DNA of 64,000 nucleotides from positions 3,440,501 to 3,504,500 of the forward strand of contig CM050662.1 in the NCBI GenBank assembly GCA_027574665.1, read 5' to 3'. The translations under genes were made by a program, and so were the position numbers. Below, one piece after another: positions 12,116 through 24,800 of this stretch. The stretch is from Rhynochetos jubatus (taxonomy: Eukaryota > Chordata > Aves > Eurypygiformes > Rhynochetidae). Under the pieces are notes generated by a model that made no database searches, had not been told where the DNA came from, and saw nothing but the letters and a program-made list of their open reading frames with translations. The first letter of the stretch is position 1; the number at the start of each line of letters is the position of its first letter.

Positions 12116-15100
12116 AGCCACCTCCATCCCCATCAGAAACTTCAGCATCATGAAACTTTCTAGGGGAAGATCCAGCTCCTGCATGGAGCAGCAAAGCCTC
12201 TGAATGTGTCTGAGGCTGTGGGACAGAGGCTGAGCAAGGTTTGCAAGTCTGCTTGCCAGCAATGGGAGTCACCCAGATGGATACAAAGCTGTTAAGAAAG
12301 AGAGAATGACCAAAAGCCTTTTCCATTTCAGTTGTCTGAAGGTCCATTTCCACTCTGGCATTCCCATATCTCCTAAAAAATCTCTTGGGATGAGACACAT
12401 AGAGTGTTTTTGGGATGGGAACTGGAGAGCTCTACTCCTCCATGTAGCCCTTGGCCACCCTCTCCAAGTTGCTGGGGGACAACTGGAGCTCAGGAGCTGC
12501 CGCTGCCTGGGAAGCGCTGGCAGCACATACCTAGCTCAGGGATGCTCCGTGGTTCAGTGCTTTTGGAGGTATCCCTAACAGTATCATTGCAGTTATCCTG
12601 TTGTTTAGGTGTCCCTGAGGAATGGAGAGACTCTCATTAGCTGGCAGACTGAGAATTTGGATGTGCAGGGGATGTCAAAGAGAATTCTGAATGCAGAGCC
12701 CTGTGAATAGATACCAACCTATCCAGCCACTTTCCCACTGCCTCTTAACAAAGGCAGCAGTAACAAACCAGTCCGAGCCAATGGAAAGGAGAGGGATATG
12801 CACTGAGCTCTTGAGGGGTTAACCTGCTCTCAAGTATGGTTCAGTGAAATTGTCAAAAAATCCCTTCTGACAAATTGCCTGAGAAGAGAGAGAAAAATAT
12901 AAAGAGCCGAGTGCATGGTAATGATTTCTGAAAAGTTCCCCAGCACCAAAACGGCAAAAAACCATTAGCAAAGCAAATTGTATTTTGTGCGCATAATTCA
13001 CACCAGAACACAGAATCCAGGCGGCCCGCTTTCTATTATTAATGGGACAGCATGCCAAGTCATCTAGAAAGCTCTCCTCATGCTGTGGGTGACGCAGGGC
13101 AGGGGATGGCTCTGCTCCAGGGAGGGGAGGGCAGCCACAGCCTCACACCCCTGTGCTCGTCCCCCGTGCTGCCTCTTGAAGCCCTGCAATACTCAGGGTG
13201 GGAAATGCTGTGGGATTTGCGTGCAAACCTCGGTTTCCATCAAAAGCACATCACGGTTTGCCTTCCCCAAGCATTTGTGCCCGCTGTGGAGACTGCTGTT
13301 AGGCTTCCCCATGCACACCAGCTTTCATCACTCCTCTCCTAGGTTTGGGAGTGGCCTTTCAAAGCAGGGTGCTCGCAGGACACCAGCTTTACAAATCTCA
13401 TTTTTTTTGATCCCCAGCACTGCCAGGGAGCCTGTGGCTGGCTATTTTTGCATGTCCCAAGCCTCGCCGGTGCCAAGCCTGATGGAGTCGCACTCCACCC
13501 TGGCTACCCGAAGTTCCTTTTCAAGTGTTCTCCGGGTGACTAAGTGCCCTACTGAGCAGCTATGAGACAGATTGACTACAGATGCTTACGGACAAACGTT
13601 ACCAGGCATGCTCAGAGGCTCTGGCTCCCACACATTCCTGGCATGCCCAACGCCTCCAGGACAAACAATATTCATATGAGGCTGATGTTGCTCATGGAGA
13701 GCTGGAGCTTAGGATACCAATTAAAAATATTACCTGGGCTTGTGCAAGCTTCTCTGGGGATGCTCTGATGGATGCTGCTTGCTGCATACGTGGATGGATC
13801 TGTTTTTGCAAGAAGGGCATGGCAGAGCACCCACACAACAGTGGCTGTTGTACAGAAACCAAGCAGCTCATGCCAGTCAGCGGGCAGGGCTGTGATGCAG
13901 TCACTGACGCTGCTCTGCCAGGTTTCCCAAGCCGTACAGCATGCAAATCCTGCTTTTGTGACAAAGCACAAACAACCATAGCACTACAGCTCCCAGGGCT
14001 CGTGGCACAACTGTTGTCTCACAGGAGGCTCGGTACAGCAAAAGCCCCTAAGCTGCAGGTCAGGGCAGGCTCCTGCTCCTCCCAAAGCCTGTCTTTTGGC
14101 CAGTTCTGCTCCTTCTCTCCTAGTCCTCTTACTAGTGCCCCAACATGTTGGGACACATCTGGCAGAGAGGCATCATGCTGAGACACCAGGCCGAAGGGTG
14201 GAGGCAGCCATTACAGTATCCAGGGCAGGCAGTCCCCTTTCCCCTGCCAATGCTCAGTTGCTCAGATGTGCAGAGATGTTGGGAATGCTCAGGGGTGAAG
14301 GGCTCTGGGGACCTGAGACCTCCCCAGGCCATGCACTGCATGAACCTCACCCATCCTTGCTTCCACTAAGGCTGGGAACATTTAATGCAGAGGAGCCAGG
14401 CTGGGTTTTGGTCCTGGAAAGGCTGTGTAATTCATTACCTGTGCCCCAGGAAGGGCAGGATTGTAATAAACACCTCCTTTGAGTCCTGTAGATAGAAGTT
14501 ACATGAAAATTACCTACTTTAAAAGAACATTAGCATTTCAAAGTTAAACATTAGGAGACAGTGGAGCACAATGACTGCATGCACTGGCAGGATTGTGCTT
14601 TGCCTCCTTATATACTGTGATGCTTTTCATCTCACTGTTGTGTGAGTGTTGTTTCCACAGGGTTTGGTACAGGACCTCCCAAACCACTCCCCAGGCTTCC
14701 ACTGTTGCATCCAGAAGGAGAAATTACTAACAGCAGGTCGTTGTGCTCATTATTTGTCCTCAAAATAGCAGTGGAGCAAGCTCCTTCTGCAGGTTAGGAG
14801 AGGCAGAGGTCAAGCCAAGGTTGTATTTCTGGGTCTGGGTGATTAAAAAAGCATTCATCTGCCCTATTGTAAATCCATGCAGCACTCGCTTCCCAAGCAG
14901 TCCTTTCAGTCTTGGTGCTCTGTTCTCCAAAGCACTTGTCAGCAGCAGAAGCGACACAGAGGAGGAAGATGGCAGCGCCTTTGCAGGGAAGTTGAGCAAC
15001 TGAGATCTGTCTAAGAGCAAGGTGGAAAATGACTTGGGAATGTGTTTTACCTGTTAAGTATTGAGGAAGCACTAGGGACATCAAATGAAATGATGGAGCA

Positions 15101-15714
15101 GTAGGACTAACGCATGCAAAAATCTTTTTCATGGCCCCCAGAATACCACCAACATGCCACATTGGGGATTCCAAGACTTTGCTGTCCTGCACAGGTGAGC
15201 CCAGAAAGCAGTTGCATAAATTAACAGCACACAGATCCATTGGGGAATTGAAAACAAAGAGACAGATGCAATCTCTGGCTTGGGAAGCCTTTAAACAGAA
15301 GCTTGCTTGTCGCTGCTGGAGGGGATAATCAGGGAAGCCCTAACTGTTGGCTTACCCTGTTGACAAACCCTTCCTCAGCACTTTCTGGTACCAGTCTATG
15401 TCAAAGCCAAGAGGCAGGATGCACCCTTGTGCATATTCAGTGCAGCTATCCTCCCATTCCCACGAGCAGGCTTTCTAATGAGAGATGGAGGTGTAGATAG
15501 GGTAGTGCTTCTAACCCTAACTTGTTTAGGGCACGATATCTTAGATAGCAGAAAACAGTGCTAGAAATATCTTTAATCAACAACGCTAGAAGATCAGAAA
15601 AATAAAAAACAAAAAAAAAAAAACCAAAACCCAAATCAAGACTTAAAGGGAATGCAGAGCCTTCTTGGCTTTAGTCCTGTTAAGGGGAAGAAGATGACCA
15701 GCAAACACTGGTGG
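12116..15714. other. Noncoding stretch, no gene recognised
   Basis: No gene is recognised. Open frames of 141 to 199 codons occur here (for example 13582-14181 plus), but frames of similar length overlap on the other strand and none shows a domain. A short stretch at 15281-15340 resembles the GAGGTCTTTAAGCAGAGGCT region near the 3' end of L2/CR1-type LINEs, with too little length for a call. An A-rich run lies near 15609-15622. Confidence 0.4.
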
Positions 15715-16180
15715 TGATAAGACCCATTAATGCAAAATTAGACCGTGTTAAGGAAGCCAGTTTGTCTGCAGGCTATCGATAGATGCATGTTTGCCTTCTT
15801 CAGTGTTAAATAGTTTGTGCTAATAATATCACCTTGCCTCATACAGACTAAGGCAATCTTATGTTAGTAATTAAGGAGGAAATGGTCCCAACAGCACAAC
15901 GGCATTCGTAATGCAACAAACCTCATTTTGTGTGGAGATGCCATTTGCAGATGACCCAAGCTTCCTTTGCAACTGAGTGCCTAAACTGACGCAAGAAAAG
16001 TGAGACTTATCTCCTGACAGGCTAATTACTTCTTGTTTTTCAATATAATATTCTGAGTGTTTGAATATGGCTATATTTTTCCTGCTCATCTACTGCAGCT
16101 ATGAAGATTGTGTTACTGTCATAGATGAGTTCTTATCTCTTATCTGTATTCTTTTATCTTTGCCACTCATTTAAATGTGT
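15715..16180. promoter_or_regulatory. Candidate conserved noncoding block, AT-rich
   Basis: The block is AT-rich, apparently free of recognisable repeats and dense in homeodomain-like words: CATTAATGC, GTAATTAAGG, CGTAATGCAAC, GCTAATTAC. It also has GATA-like TTATCT words clustered at 16128-16160. The texture fits a distal enhancer. The stretch TTTGCAGATGACCCAAGCTT at 15948-15967 resembles a LINE FADDTKL motif, but its flanks do not, so I treat that as coincidence. Confidence 0.28.
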
Positions 16181-16833
16181 TTAAGGTTCTGAGCAGAGTC
16201 TTGTCTCTGCTCCAGAGAACCCAGTTCCTCTGCACAACTCCCATAAGCACTCTGCTCTGGGCCCATGGCAGGGTCTCAATAGCCTCTTCAAGGTGCCATG
16301 TCTCTGATATGCACCTGGGATGTGCTCTGAGACCTTCAGCAACTTACTTACTTTATGAAACAGGCAGCAGTCTCAGTCCTTCCCACTGGGACTCTTCGTC
16401 AGCCATTTGCTCTCTGGGCTCTGGCCAGTTGAGGTTTGCACTGAGGCAGGCACTCACCACTTCTGGACCTGGCATATGGTGTTTGAGTACTGATGGTCCC
16501 GGTGGGTGGGAAATGAGGTCTTTGAGGGGGAGTGGGGTTCAGCCACAGGCATTTGCAGGGCCGAAGTGCCAGAGCACCACTTGCAATAGCAGGAGAGGAA
16601 AATTCAGTGCTGCATGCAGACAGAGGTGTGTCGGTGTGGGGCTGGCATGGGGGGGAAGGAGCGGGCTAAACCTACCTGCAGCCTCACAGGCAGGCTGCAG
16701 CTCAAAACCTGGTCCAGCTCCACTCCCTGCCCAGAGCAAAACATCCACATCCGTGCACATCAAAGCCTCTGGTTGCTAACAACCCCTTTAGTTTTGCAAT
16801 TTGTCTGCTCCTGCTCTCTTCTTCTGAGGACTG
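16181..16833. other. Noncoding stretch, no gene recognised
   Basis: This is moderately GC-rich sequence with plus-strand open frames of 200 codons (16177-16779) and the start of a 219-codon frame (16614-17273). Neither shows a recognisable domain, signal peptide or repeat architecture. No splice structure can be assigned. Confidence 0.4.
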
Positions 16834-17190
16834 CGATCGGTGCTGCCCGGGGCTCTGAGGGGGAGCAAGCCGATAGTGCTGTGGGGCTGAGCCCCATGTC
16901 CCATCAGGACGTGCACAACCCACGCACCGTGACAGGCTTTCAGACCCCCGAGGAGAGAGCCAGGACGTGGCTCCCGCAGCCCAGCACTCGGGGGGGCTCC
17001 CCTGGCGCTGGAGGCTGGGTCCCCGTGTCAGGTCGGATTTCTCCGTGGGGAGCCGGCAGGCAGTTATTATTGCAGGGGATCATTACCCACGCTGTAACAC
17101 TAACACAGAAACCGTGCCTCGGCAGGCAGGTTTCCCAGTGCTCTCTGCTGCCTGCGCTCTGGCAGAGCTGGGGGCTAGAGACTGCGGAGG
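16834..17190. promoter_or_regulatory. CpG-rich patch (small CpG-island-like segment)
   Basis: By eye there are about 21 CpG dinucleotides in roughly 355 bases, including GCGATCGG, CACGCACCGTG and AGCCGGC, in GC-rich sequence between CpG-poor flanks. It lies inside a plus-strand open frame of 219 codons (16614-17273) with no known domain. It could be a small promoter, an enhancer, a first exon or a GC-rich remnant. An abrupt shift to AT-rich sequence follows at about 17215. Confidence 0.4.
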
Positions 17191-20100
17191 GAACAGATTT
17201 GAGGACAGTTTGGGTTAGAAACAGGATGTTTTTCCTGCTTCAAATTAAAAAAATATCCTGTGCATCCATCTAGTCTGCCAAGGGAGGCATTTTACAGCCG
17301 CCATAACAGTTTTAGAGCTAGGAACCAGAAGATAAAATAATTTACTAATTGGAAGTGGCACCAAACATTTTGCCTCTTGCCCCTTTTGTGATCTTGGTGG
17401 CAGCTTGCCAGGAGACGGAGCAAAGGGACAGCAGAGACCAGAGAGGTGGCTGGGGTGCGACTCCAAGAGACCCACCCTATTGTTTTGCCTGCACCCTGTC
17501 ACCTTTAATTAATACAAAAGATGCCCATCAAAGGCAGAGCTGGGTGCAAGGCTGAGAAGGAGTGACAGGGCTAGTGCAGAGGAATTTCACACAACAGTCC
17601 AGGCATTTTCTAGCTCATTGAGTCATTTTTCCTGCTTTTTCAGATGGCTTTGCGCTTGGCAGACCTCAGCAGCCTGGCACATGGGAAGAGTGCGGCTTTC
17701 TCCACAGCCAGAAGAAGCCAAAAGTCTTCATTCACTCATTTACTCATTCATTCGCTCCACAATATGCATTTATTTACTAGGGCCAGCACTCCGCAGCAAA
17801 GGATGCCATGATGTGCTCAGCCATGGCAAGCAGAGCAGGAGCGGCCATCCGGCACCAGCAGTTGCAGTCACAGCAGCTGGTGGCACAGCCACTGCGTCCC
17901 CACACCGAGATGGCCTCTCCAAGTCAGCATGGCAAGTGCTGAGGACCTGGGGAGTGAGATCTTTAGCTGGGACTCTCTGCATCTATACAACATCTGGCAG
18001 GGCAGCACTGTAGCACTGTCCCCTTGGAGGCATCCCCATGGAGGTAGCTGCCCAGTGTGTGTCACCTCCTCCTGCTCCTCAGCATGTATGCAGATTGCTC
18101 TGGCCTCTGGTTTTCCTGTGAAGACCTACACCAACCTCACCATTTTAACCATTTACTTACTGCCTTGAGGCTGTTACTCTAAGTCCAGGGTCTACCTAGA
18201 AAACGTGGCTGCACCCCATTCTCCAAGACCTTTTGGGGTATCTACCTCAAAGGTGGAGTCCTGCAACTCACCCGTTCATTCCCCTGCGGGATGCTTACCG
18301 GTGCAGGCAACAATGATGAGCAGGAGATGAAGGAAATGGTGGGTAGAGTGAGGGGAGGTTTGCCAACAGAAATGCAGCTAGAAAGCCTGATGGGACATGC
18401 TATGGGACCCTGGCATCTGCCCCCCATGTGGGACATCCCAGCCCCTGGTCCAAACACCTCCCACTGCTGCGGGAGCCAAGGATAGGGTGCCTGTGCACCT
18501 CTTGGAGACACGGGGCAGGAGCACAGCCCAGGTCTAGATCTCAGAAACGTTTCCCAGTCCTTGTTCAGTCAGCAAGGAGACTAATTGGGTTTCTGGCTCC
18601 ATGAAATTTCTAGTGAAGCAAAACGGGCAGAGACTTAACCTTTCCGTTTGAGAGGGGTGCGATGAGAAATCCTTGCAGAAGGCTCACCAATAACATGGCC
18701 CAACCTGGCATTTGCCTGGTTCGCAACAGCATCGTATTGCATTAATCAAAATTCAGTCCATCATCTGCTCTGACTCCCACGCCTTTCTGCCCAGCTAGTG
18801 TTCCCTGAGACACACTGCTCTCAGATGGATAAATACTTGTCTTAAGTTGCCATCTAGGGGAGCAGAAAGAGTCAGTTGCTTTGAGGTAGGTTATGAAAGA
18901 GTACACCAAAAGCCTTGAGGTGCTTTTCATTTAGAGAGAAACTGCTACCACATAAACAGTGACAAAAAATGAAAATGAAGTTACTTAAAATGCCTATAAT
19001 GTAGCACAGAAGCATACTTACAAACACGCACCTTTGTTTTGAAAGCCTGAGAAAGTGCAGGGGAACGCATGCTTTATGAACTCTTAGCTTGCTTGATGGT
19101 GAGAGTAGGATGGCCAGGAGAGGAGTGGCTTTAGGGTCCTGGGAAATACTTGGATGCAGGAATAGAACACCCCCTGAACTGTCTCCAGAGATCTCCCCCT
19201 TGCCTTCCAGGCTGGCACTGGCATTGCTGCTGGGAAGGCAGAGCAGCACAGAGCAGAGTGGCATGGAGACCCAGTGCAGCAGGCCACGCTCTCGCTGCTG
19301 TACCTACCAGGAGAGCTTTCACCAGGATTGCCCACAGCACTCTCAGCTCTGCCATGATCAGAGTGGGTGTGTTAGCACAGGTTTTTATACCGAGGCATTC
19401 TGTTTTCTTAAAAAGGGAAGATGATAGAAAACGAGATTAGATCAATATGGGATGTCCAGTGAGGCTAAATCCAGGCTAAATCCAGATAGGCACAGGATGG
19501 AAACAAATTCTGTGGGCCTCAAGAGCAAAGGAAAAAAAAAATACAATGAAAGAGAAGAGAGACACCACAGCATGGGGGAAAATGGGTGAGGGTGGATGGG
19601 CTGCGCTGCTGACTGGTGAAGCCCTCTTGCCCAGCTGCCTTCGGGAGCCCAGGTCCTTCCCCAGGTCCCAGCCTCCCGCAGTGGGCTGCTGAGCTGCGGT
19701 TCTTCAGTGGGAACTGCTTGGAGCTCCTCAGACAAAAGGTTCCCTCTATCTGCATTTATAAAGTGCTTATCGCAGTGGTGTCTCACTGCTCCAAGCCCTT
19801 TCCTAGAGAAGGGCAGAGTGTTTCTATTGTTGTTATACAAATAGCTTCCCCTGCCAGTTCCTTTCCTTCCAGGCTACTGAGTGGAGCTTGGCTCAGCTCC
19901 CTCTGGACTAATTTGATGAGAGATAATTATCTTGTTAATATCATCTTATTTTCATAAGTCCCAGCCTCTCTTTTATTAATTCTGTCAGTTCCTGGTTGTG
20001 TTGCTCTTAGGTCCGTGTCTTTTCAAAACAGTATAACAGGCACTTATGGGAGAAAGTCATAAAAAGAACAACTTAACTTAGAGAATGTAAATATTGACAT

Positions 20101-21130
20101 TTTTCACAGTGGAGATTTTTAATCTGTTCCTCCTCACAGACCTGGCCCCCATGGGAACTGCTTGGACACTGGATGTATGTAGGTGGGATGCAGCTGCATT
20201 GTGAGATGCTGAAGATCTGGTACCTCCTCATGAAGGAGAGCAGAGGAGCAAGGGCAGGTGCTCCACAGCAGTACCAGACAGGGAGATGCCTCAGGACATG
20301 TCACACAAGGTGAACCCTGGCAACAGGCCCTTTTGTGCCCCATCTTTGTGCTGAACCAGCTGAATGCAGCACAGAAAGGGACAGAAAATGGGAAAGGAGC
20401 ATGGATGTGGGTTGTTTTAAATGGAAAGGCTCAGTTTCAGCTATCCAAACAGCTGTCTGTGAGCATCAGGATGCAGCCAATGTGCCTGTCTTGCCACATG
20501 GTAGCTGACCCCAAGTTAGGGGAAGGCTATGCAGGAAGATAGTACGAGCAGTGGAGTACCCCACCCCAGGGTGCCCACAAAACGCTTTGAAGTCTTTCAG
20601 ACCTCATTATCCTTTGCAAGAACATTTATGGTTATTCTTAACATTAACAGTGCAATTGTATTATCTCATATAATCATATGACATGACTCATCATGAAGCC
20701 ATAGCCTGTAGCTGCAGTGGATGCCCCAGAGCACTGTCCCTCTGCCCTTGTCCTGCACTCACCAGCAAGCATGCCAGGGAGGATCCCATCTGCCCTGGCA
20801 GTAGACACCACTGTCCTCCAGATGTGACACCTAGCCGCTGATGCCCTGAGCAGATCCTGAAAGGACCCAGAGGATGGCCCTGTTGCCAAGATTGCCCCCA
20901 GCACTGGTCCAGGGCAGCATGAGGGTGCTAAACTCAAGAAGGGATAAGGAGCTCTTGGGCTTTGTTAAAGTCAAAAGAGACATTTTAGCATCAACTGAGG
21001 TGGGTAGAGGTATCTTCCTGGTCAGTGCAACTTGAGTAGGATTTTGAGAAAGACCTTATTTTGTATTAGACATGCAAGCCGTCTCCCAGTCTCACTTCAG
21101 GTACCTAAGACTTTTTTTGTTTCTTGGATC
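17191..21130. other. Noncoding stretch, no gene recognised
   Basis: No gene is recognised. Small repeats are an ATTC/ACTC-type tetranucleotide patch at 17727-17756 and an 11-base tandem duplication (AGGCTAAATCC twice) at 19462-19483. An AT-rich part at 19905-19990, with GATAATTATCTTGTTAATA, has the texture of a regulatory element. Sequence at 20020-20110 and 20590-20690 is AT-rich and featureless. Confidence 0.4.
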
Positions 21131-21131
21131 T

Positions 21132-21232
21132 GGGCCTCAATCCCTGTAAAACAAAGCACTTGTGCAAATGCTCAACTCTAACGATAGGTTTAAAGTTAAG
21201 TATGTTCTCAAGCGATTTTTTGAATCAGGACG
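21132..21232. repeat. Palindromic MITE-like ancient repeat
   Basis: Two arms form an imperfect inverted repeat. The left arm (about 21150-21181) contains AAAGCACTTGTGCAAATGCT. The right arm (about 21189-21220) contains AAAGTTAAGTATGTTCTCAA. The right arm pairs with the reverse complement of the left at roughly three positions in four, around a loop of about 8 bases. The outer ends also match (GGGCCTCAATCC against TGAATCAGGACG). This pattern recalls a palindromic repeat common in reptile and bird genomes with a GCACTTAAGCACATGCTTAA core. I do not give it a database name. It looks like a shortened, diverged copy; no transposase is encoded. Confidence 0.65.
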
Positions 21233-21800
21233 TAAATGTAAACCTCTTCTCTTTGACTTGACTTTTCTTCAATAACATAGATATCAAACTCATTCAATAG
21301 AGAGGGAGAGAAAATGAGTGGGTCGGGCAGACTTCCTCTCTGCTAGAAACCGAATTACATTAAGCCTGCTCATGACTGCTTGCAGGAGGAAGCTTTTTTG
21401 TTCTAGTTTGTACAAGTGCTCACACTGTGCTTGTCACTTTAGCATCCAAGAGCTTTCCAGTATTGCATTAAACAATGTGACTAATATCTGCAGCATGCTC
21501 ATAAGCTGTGGATTTCCAAGTCCGGAGCTTAGGCTCATTTATTCAAGGGACCAAACTCATTCACTGACAGAGTAAGGAAGTGTGTTTTCAATAGCGGCAG
21601 ATGTACTTACAGCATTTAATCATGCAGGCAAAGAATTCCATTCTTTAGCTGGTATGTCATACCCCACGGTAGAATGTCCTTTAGCCGAGTCCTTTTTCCA
21701 CTTGGTCTGAGGTCACTCTATAGGCTCCACGGTGCAGAGGGAAACCAATTAATAAGCCATTAGAAATAAACTCATAAAAATGATTCAATACTTCAAGTCA
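21233..21800. promoter_or_regulatory. Candidate conserved noncoding block
   Basis: AT-rich, apparently repeat-free sequence follows the palindromic repeat and contains GAATTACATTAAGCC, TATTGCATTAAACAATG, CAGCATTTAATCATGC and CCAATTAATAAGCC. The words resemble homeodomain, POU and SOX sites, and the even, non-repetitive texture is typical of conserved enhancers. Evidence is compositional only. Confidence 0.25.
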
Positions 21801-24290
21801 TATTGTGAGAAGGCTCGGGGGGTTGAAGCATTTGAATAAACAGCCTTGAGTCAACAATTTGGCCATCTCCATGGTGAAAGAAGGTAAAGAGGAAAGATGA
21901 AAGGAGGTACAGTAAGATGACAGGCAGAGCAAAACAGCAGCATAAAAAGGGTAAAAAAATAGAATGATGGATGGTTTCTCCGATTCCGCTGTGGATGCAG
22001 ACATGGAGGGAATTGCAGTCTGACTATTTCTTGCTCTCTAGGCAGGTTGGTGGGGCTTTGTGGGAAGGCTTGCTCTGTTTGCATGCTAACTGCTGCCCTC
22101 CTGGGATACGTCAGCTGCTCAGCTCCAACAGTTCAAGAGAGGCTCACATCCAAGGAGAAACAGATATTGCACCTTGACATTGATTAGGCCTATAAAAGAC
22201 CTGGTAGAAAGGATACATCTTTACATTACTGCAACGTATCATACATTTATTTTATATACCAAGACATTTAAAACAGTCTATGAGATGCAAGAAAAGAAAG
22301 CACAATTTGGACTCCTGGTTAAACCCTGTAGTTTACTGAAGCAGTGCAGCACACATATTGATCCTACACCCCTGGAGACAGTGTGCAAAGCAGGCGTGGT
22401 ACCTCAGCCATTGCCACTGTGCTTCAGCATCAGCAGGGATGACACAACAGACTCATCTGTTCAATCCTTCTGTCAGGAGCTTACACTTCTCCAGCCAGAG
22501 AAGACCGGGCAGCACCTCCTGTATAGGAAGGGAATTGCCGGCCGGATCACAGCGGACCCAGTGACATGCCGAAGACTTGCAACGCTCCATATCGGCAAGC
22601 TGAGAGCATTTGAGCTCAAGTTTCTTTTTTCCCTGGCAACTTTTACCCAGAATTTGAAAGCAGTTTCATGAGTTCCTCTGGCCCAAGGTTTCTTAAGAAC
22701 TCACAACCCCTCAGTCTTTCACTGAGCCACCTCAAAACTCACCTTTTCTGCAAAGCAAGCAGGACCCTGGGAGCCCCAAAGCATGTGATGGTGGCTCCAG
22801 ACTGGCCATCTGCCCCCACGATCCCAGCCTCTGCTCCCACCGATGTCACAGGGGTATGAGATTTGTCCCAGGTTTACCAGCTCTGCGGCAGGGATGTAGC
22901 ATAGGACCAACTGGGATTTGGCTGCTGGCCATCAAGGCAAATAAACACTCTGACTATGGAGCACAACCCACATAAAAACAGCAGCGAGGTTACCAAACCA
23001 GCAGCTCCATGTGAGGCTGCCTGCGCATGAGCAGCGCTTCCTGAGTGAACACGTGCCTCATGTTTTGTTTTCTCCCCATTTTTCAGTATGCAGCTTCCTA
23101 CTTTATTTACTGCATACTGTCCTGGTCTTGCGACAAACACAGAAATATTAATGCCCTCATCTGCTTTCCTGTGAAACTCATCATTCTGGTGTCTGAGTGC
23201 TTCACAGACATTCAAGAATTCATTTGCACAAGATACTGTACTGTGAAGAGGTTTATGAAGATTAAATAGATCCATTAGTTTTAGATACCCAGTCTGAGAC
23301 ACCTGGTCTCTGCTTGTTTTGTTTTATTTTGGTTTTTTCCCTTGTTGTTGGAGTTCTATTTTTCATTCTTTTTTTTTCTTTCTTCCCAGCAAAGTTATTG
23401 CAAGGATGGCTTGTATGTTCAGACCAAGATTCCCACTGACTTCAGTTGTAGCACAACTGCTCAGCTTTATCAAGTCAAGTAGTAGGGTCTTTAGCCAGAT
23501 GCCAGGAAATGAGGAGCACATTAGAAATCACCGGTGAAATATCTGGTGTACAGGACTTGCTAGCTATCAGATAGCAATGCTGTAGCAGAAGCAAGAATAA
23601 TATGTGGCTCTCCAGGGTGGCATCCAGTCACTTAAATCTTTCCCTTCCCACAACAACTTGCCTTCTTCCCTAACACTTTCCCAGTTTTGCAAAGTGAAGG
23701 GTCCTAGAGCCCACAGGATAAGCCCTGGCTTACCTCCACACCACAGTAGCTGTGTTCTCTGTGTGTTGGAGCTAGAGAAGAAAGAAAATTGTGATTGTAA
23801 GACATACATAAACTTTGACACGGTGCTCATCCAGAAGGCACAAGAATTCAAGCAGTGCCTTTGCCGTCATTCAAAACTTTCATTGTTGCGTTCAAAATAA
23901 GGCATCGAGAGCTAGCGAAGTCTTCATCTTTGTTACTGACATTTTCTGTGGTCTTAAACAAAGAAACTAGCAAAGGATAATTCAATCATGCATCACCAGA
24001 TTAATCCCACCGGTTCATCTGGGGACTTCTAGACGTGCCACACGGTGTTGGTGGTTTCTCCTTTCAGACCTCCCCTCTCTCTGGAAAGCAGATGCCCCCC
24101 GGGGCCCTGCCACATGCTTCAAAGCCAGCCAATGTGGACACCACACATTTTCCAGAGTCTGCTTCTTGCAAACAGGGGGGGTTGAATTAATTCCAGGCAA
24201 TTTATCACACAGGCAGCACAGCAGGTGGCAAGTACAACACTGTAGACCAGTGATCAAAGAGCACCCAGTGGGTCTACATGTGCCGGTATC
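21801..24290. other. Noncoding stretch, no gene recognised
   Basis: A plus-strand frame of 165 codons (22174-22671) crosses a small CpG cluster at 22505-22597 (seven CpGs) but shows no domain. A T-rich tract at 23311-23389 ends in a strong acceptor-like TTCTTTCTTCCCAG, but no donor-bounded exon follows convincingly. The short stretch 23428-23446 (ATTCCCACTGACTTCAGTT) resembles a fragment of an ancient amniote repeat. Confidence 0.4.
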
Positions 24291-24800
24291 TGAAGAGCCC
24301 AGGCATCTCTCCTAATAACATACATTGAATGTTCCAGCTCCCTGTACAGGGCATCAATCATTTTCCTGTTGGTTATCATTTTCTATCATGTGTCTCTTGT
24401 GCATTTTTAATTGGTTAATTACTTTATTCATACACTAAGCACACCCTCAAGCTCCAATTATTATCAGCATTAAGTGCTTAGTTAATCCTATACATCTTTT
24501 AAATGCTATATTTGGCTGTTTCCTGGTCCACACTTCCTTCTTGTACAATACCATAGGGGTCCTGCAGATACCTTAGCTAGCCCTTTGACAGACTATAGCC
24601 ATACTGCTCATTAGTCTATTATCTAGCTGCTTATCAGCTCCACTCCCAAGCTCCTCATTACTGCAGTTGCAATTACAATAGCTAACATCCCTCCTTTCAG
24701 GCCCGCATAGTACCACTTCACTTAGAACAGGCCACTGCTATTCAAGTTAACAGCTCCCCACAGCAATAGTCTTGACTTTCCTATATAAGCCAACACCTAC
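24291..24800. other. AT-rich noncoding block, possibly conserved
   Basis: An AT-rich, apparently repeat-free block contains TTTTTAATTGGTTAATTAC, CCAATTATTATCAGC and TTAGTTAATCC words. It could be a regulatory element, but nothing distinguishes it from ordinary AT-rich intergenic sequence. No gene is recognised. Confidence 0.25.

Noticed and set aside
13582..14181. 199-codon plus-strand open frame
   Set aside because: No domain is recognisable, and overlapping frames of up to 99 codons lie on the opposite strand; composition explains it.
15515..15526. Telomere-like CTAACCCTAAC
   Set aside because: Less than two units, isolated; not an interstitial telomere array.
15948..15967. TTTGCAGATGACCCAAGCTT, close to the LINE FADDTKL coding sequence
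   Set aside because: Neighbouring sequence on both sides lacks any other LINE block; treated as coincidence.
23311..23537. Strong acceptor-like polypyrimidine tract followed by an open frame
   Set aside because: No donor-bounded exon, no domain, and the frame runs over what looks like an old repeat fragment.
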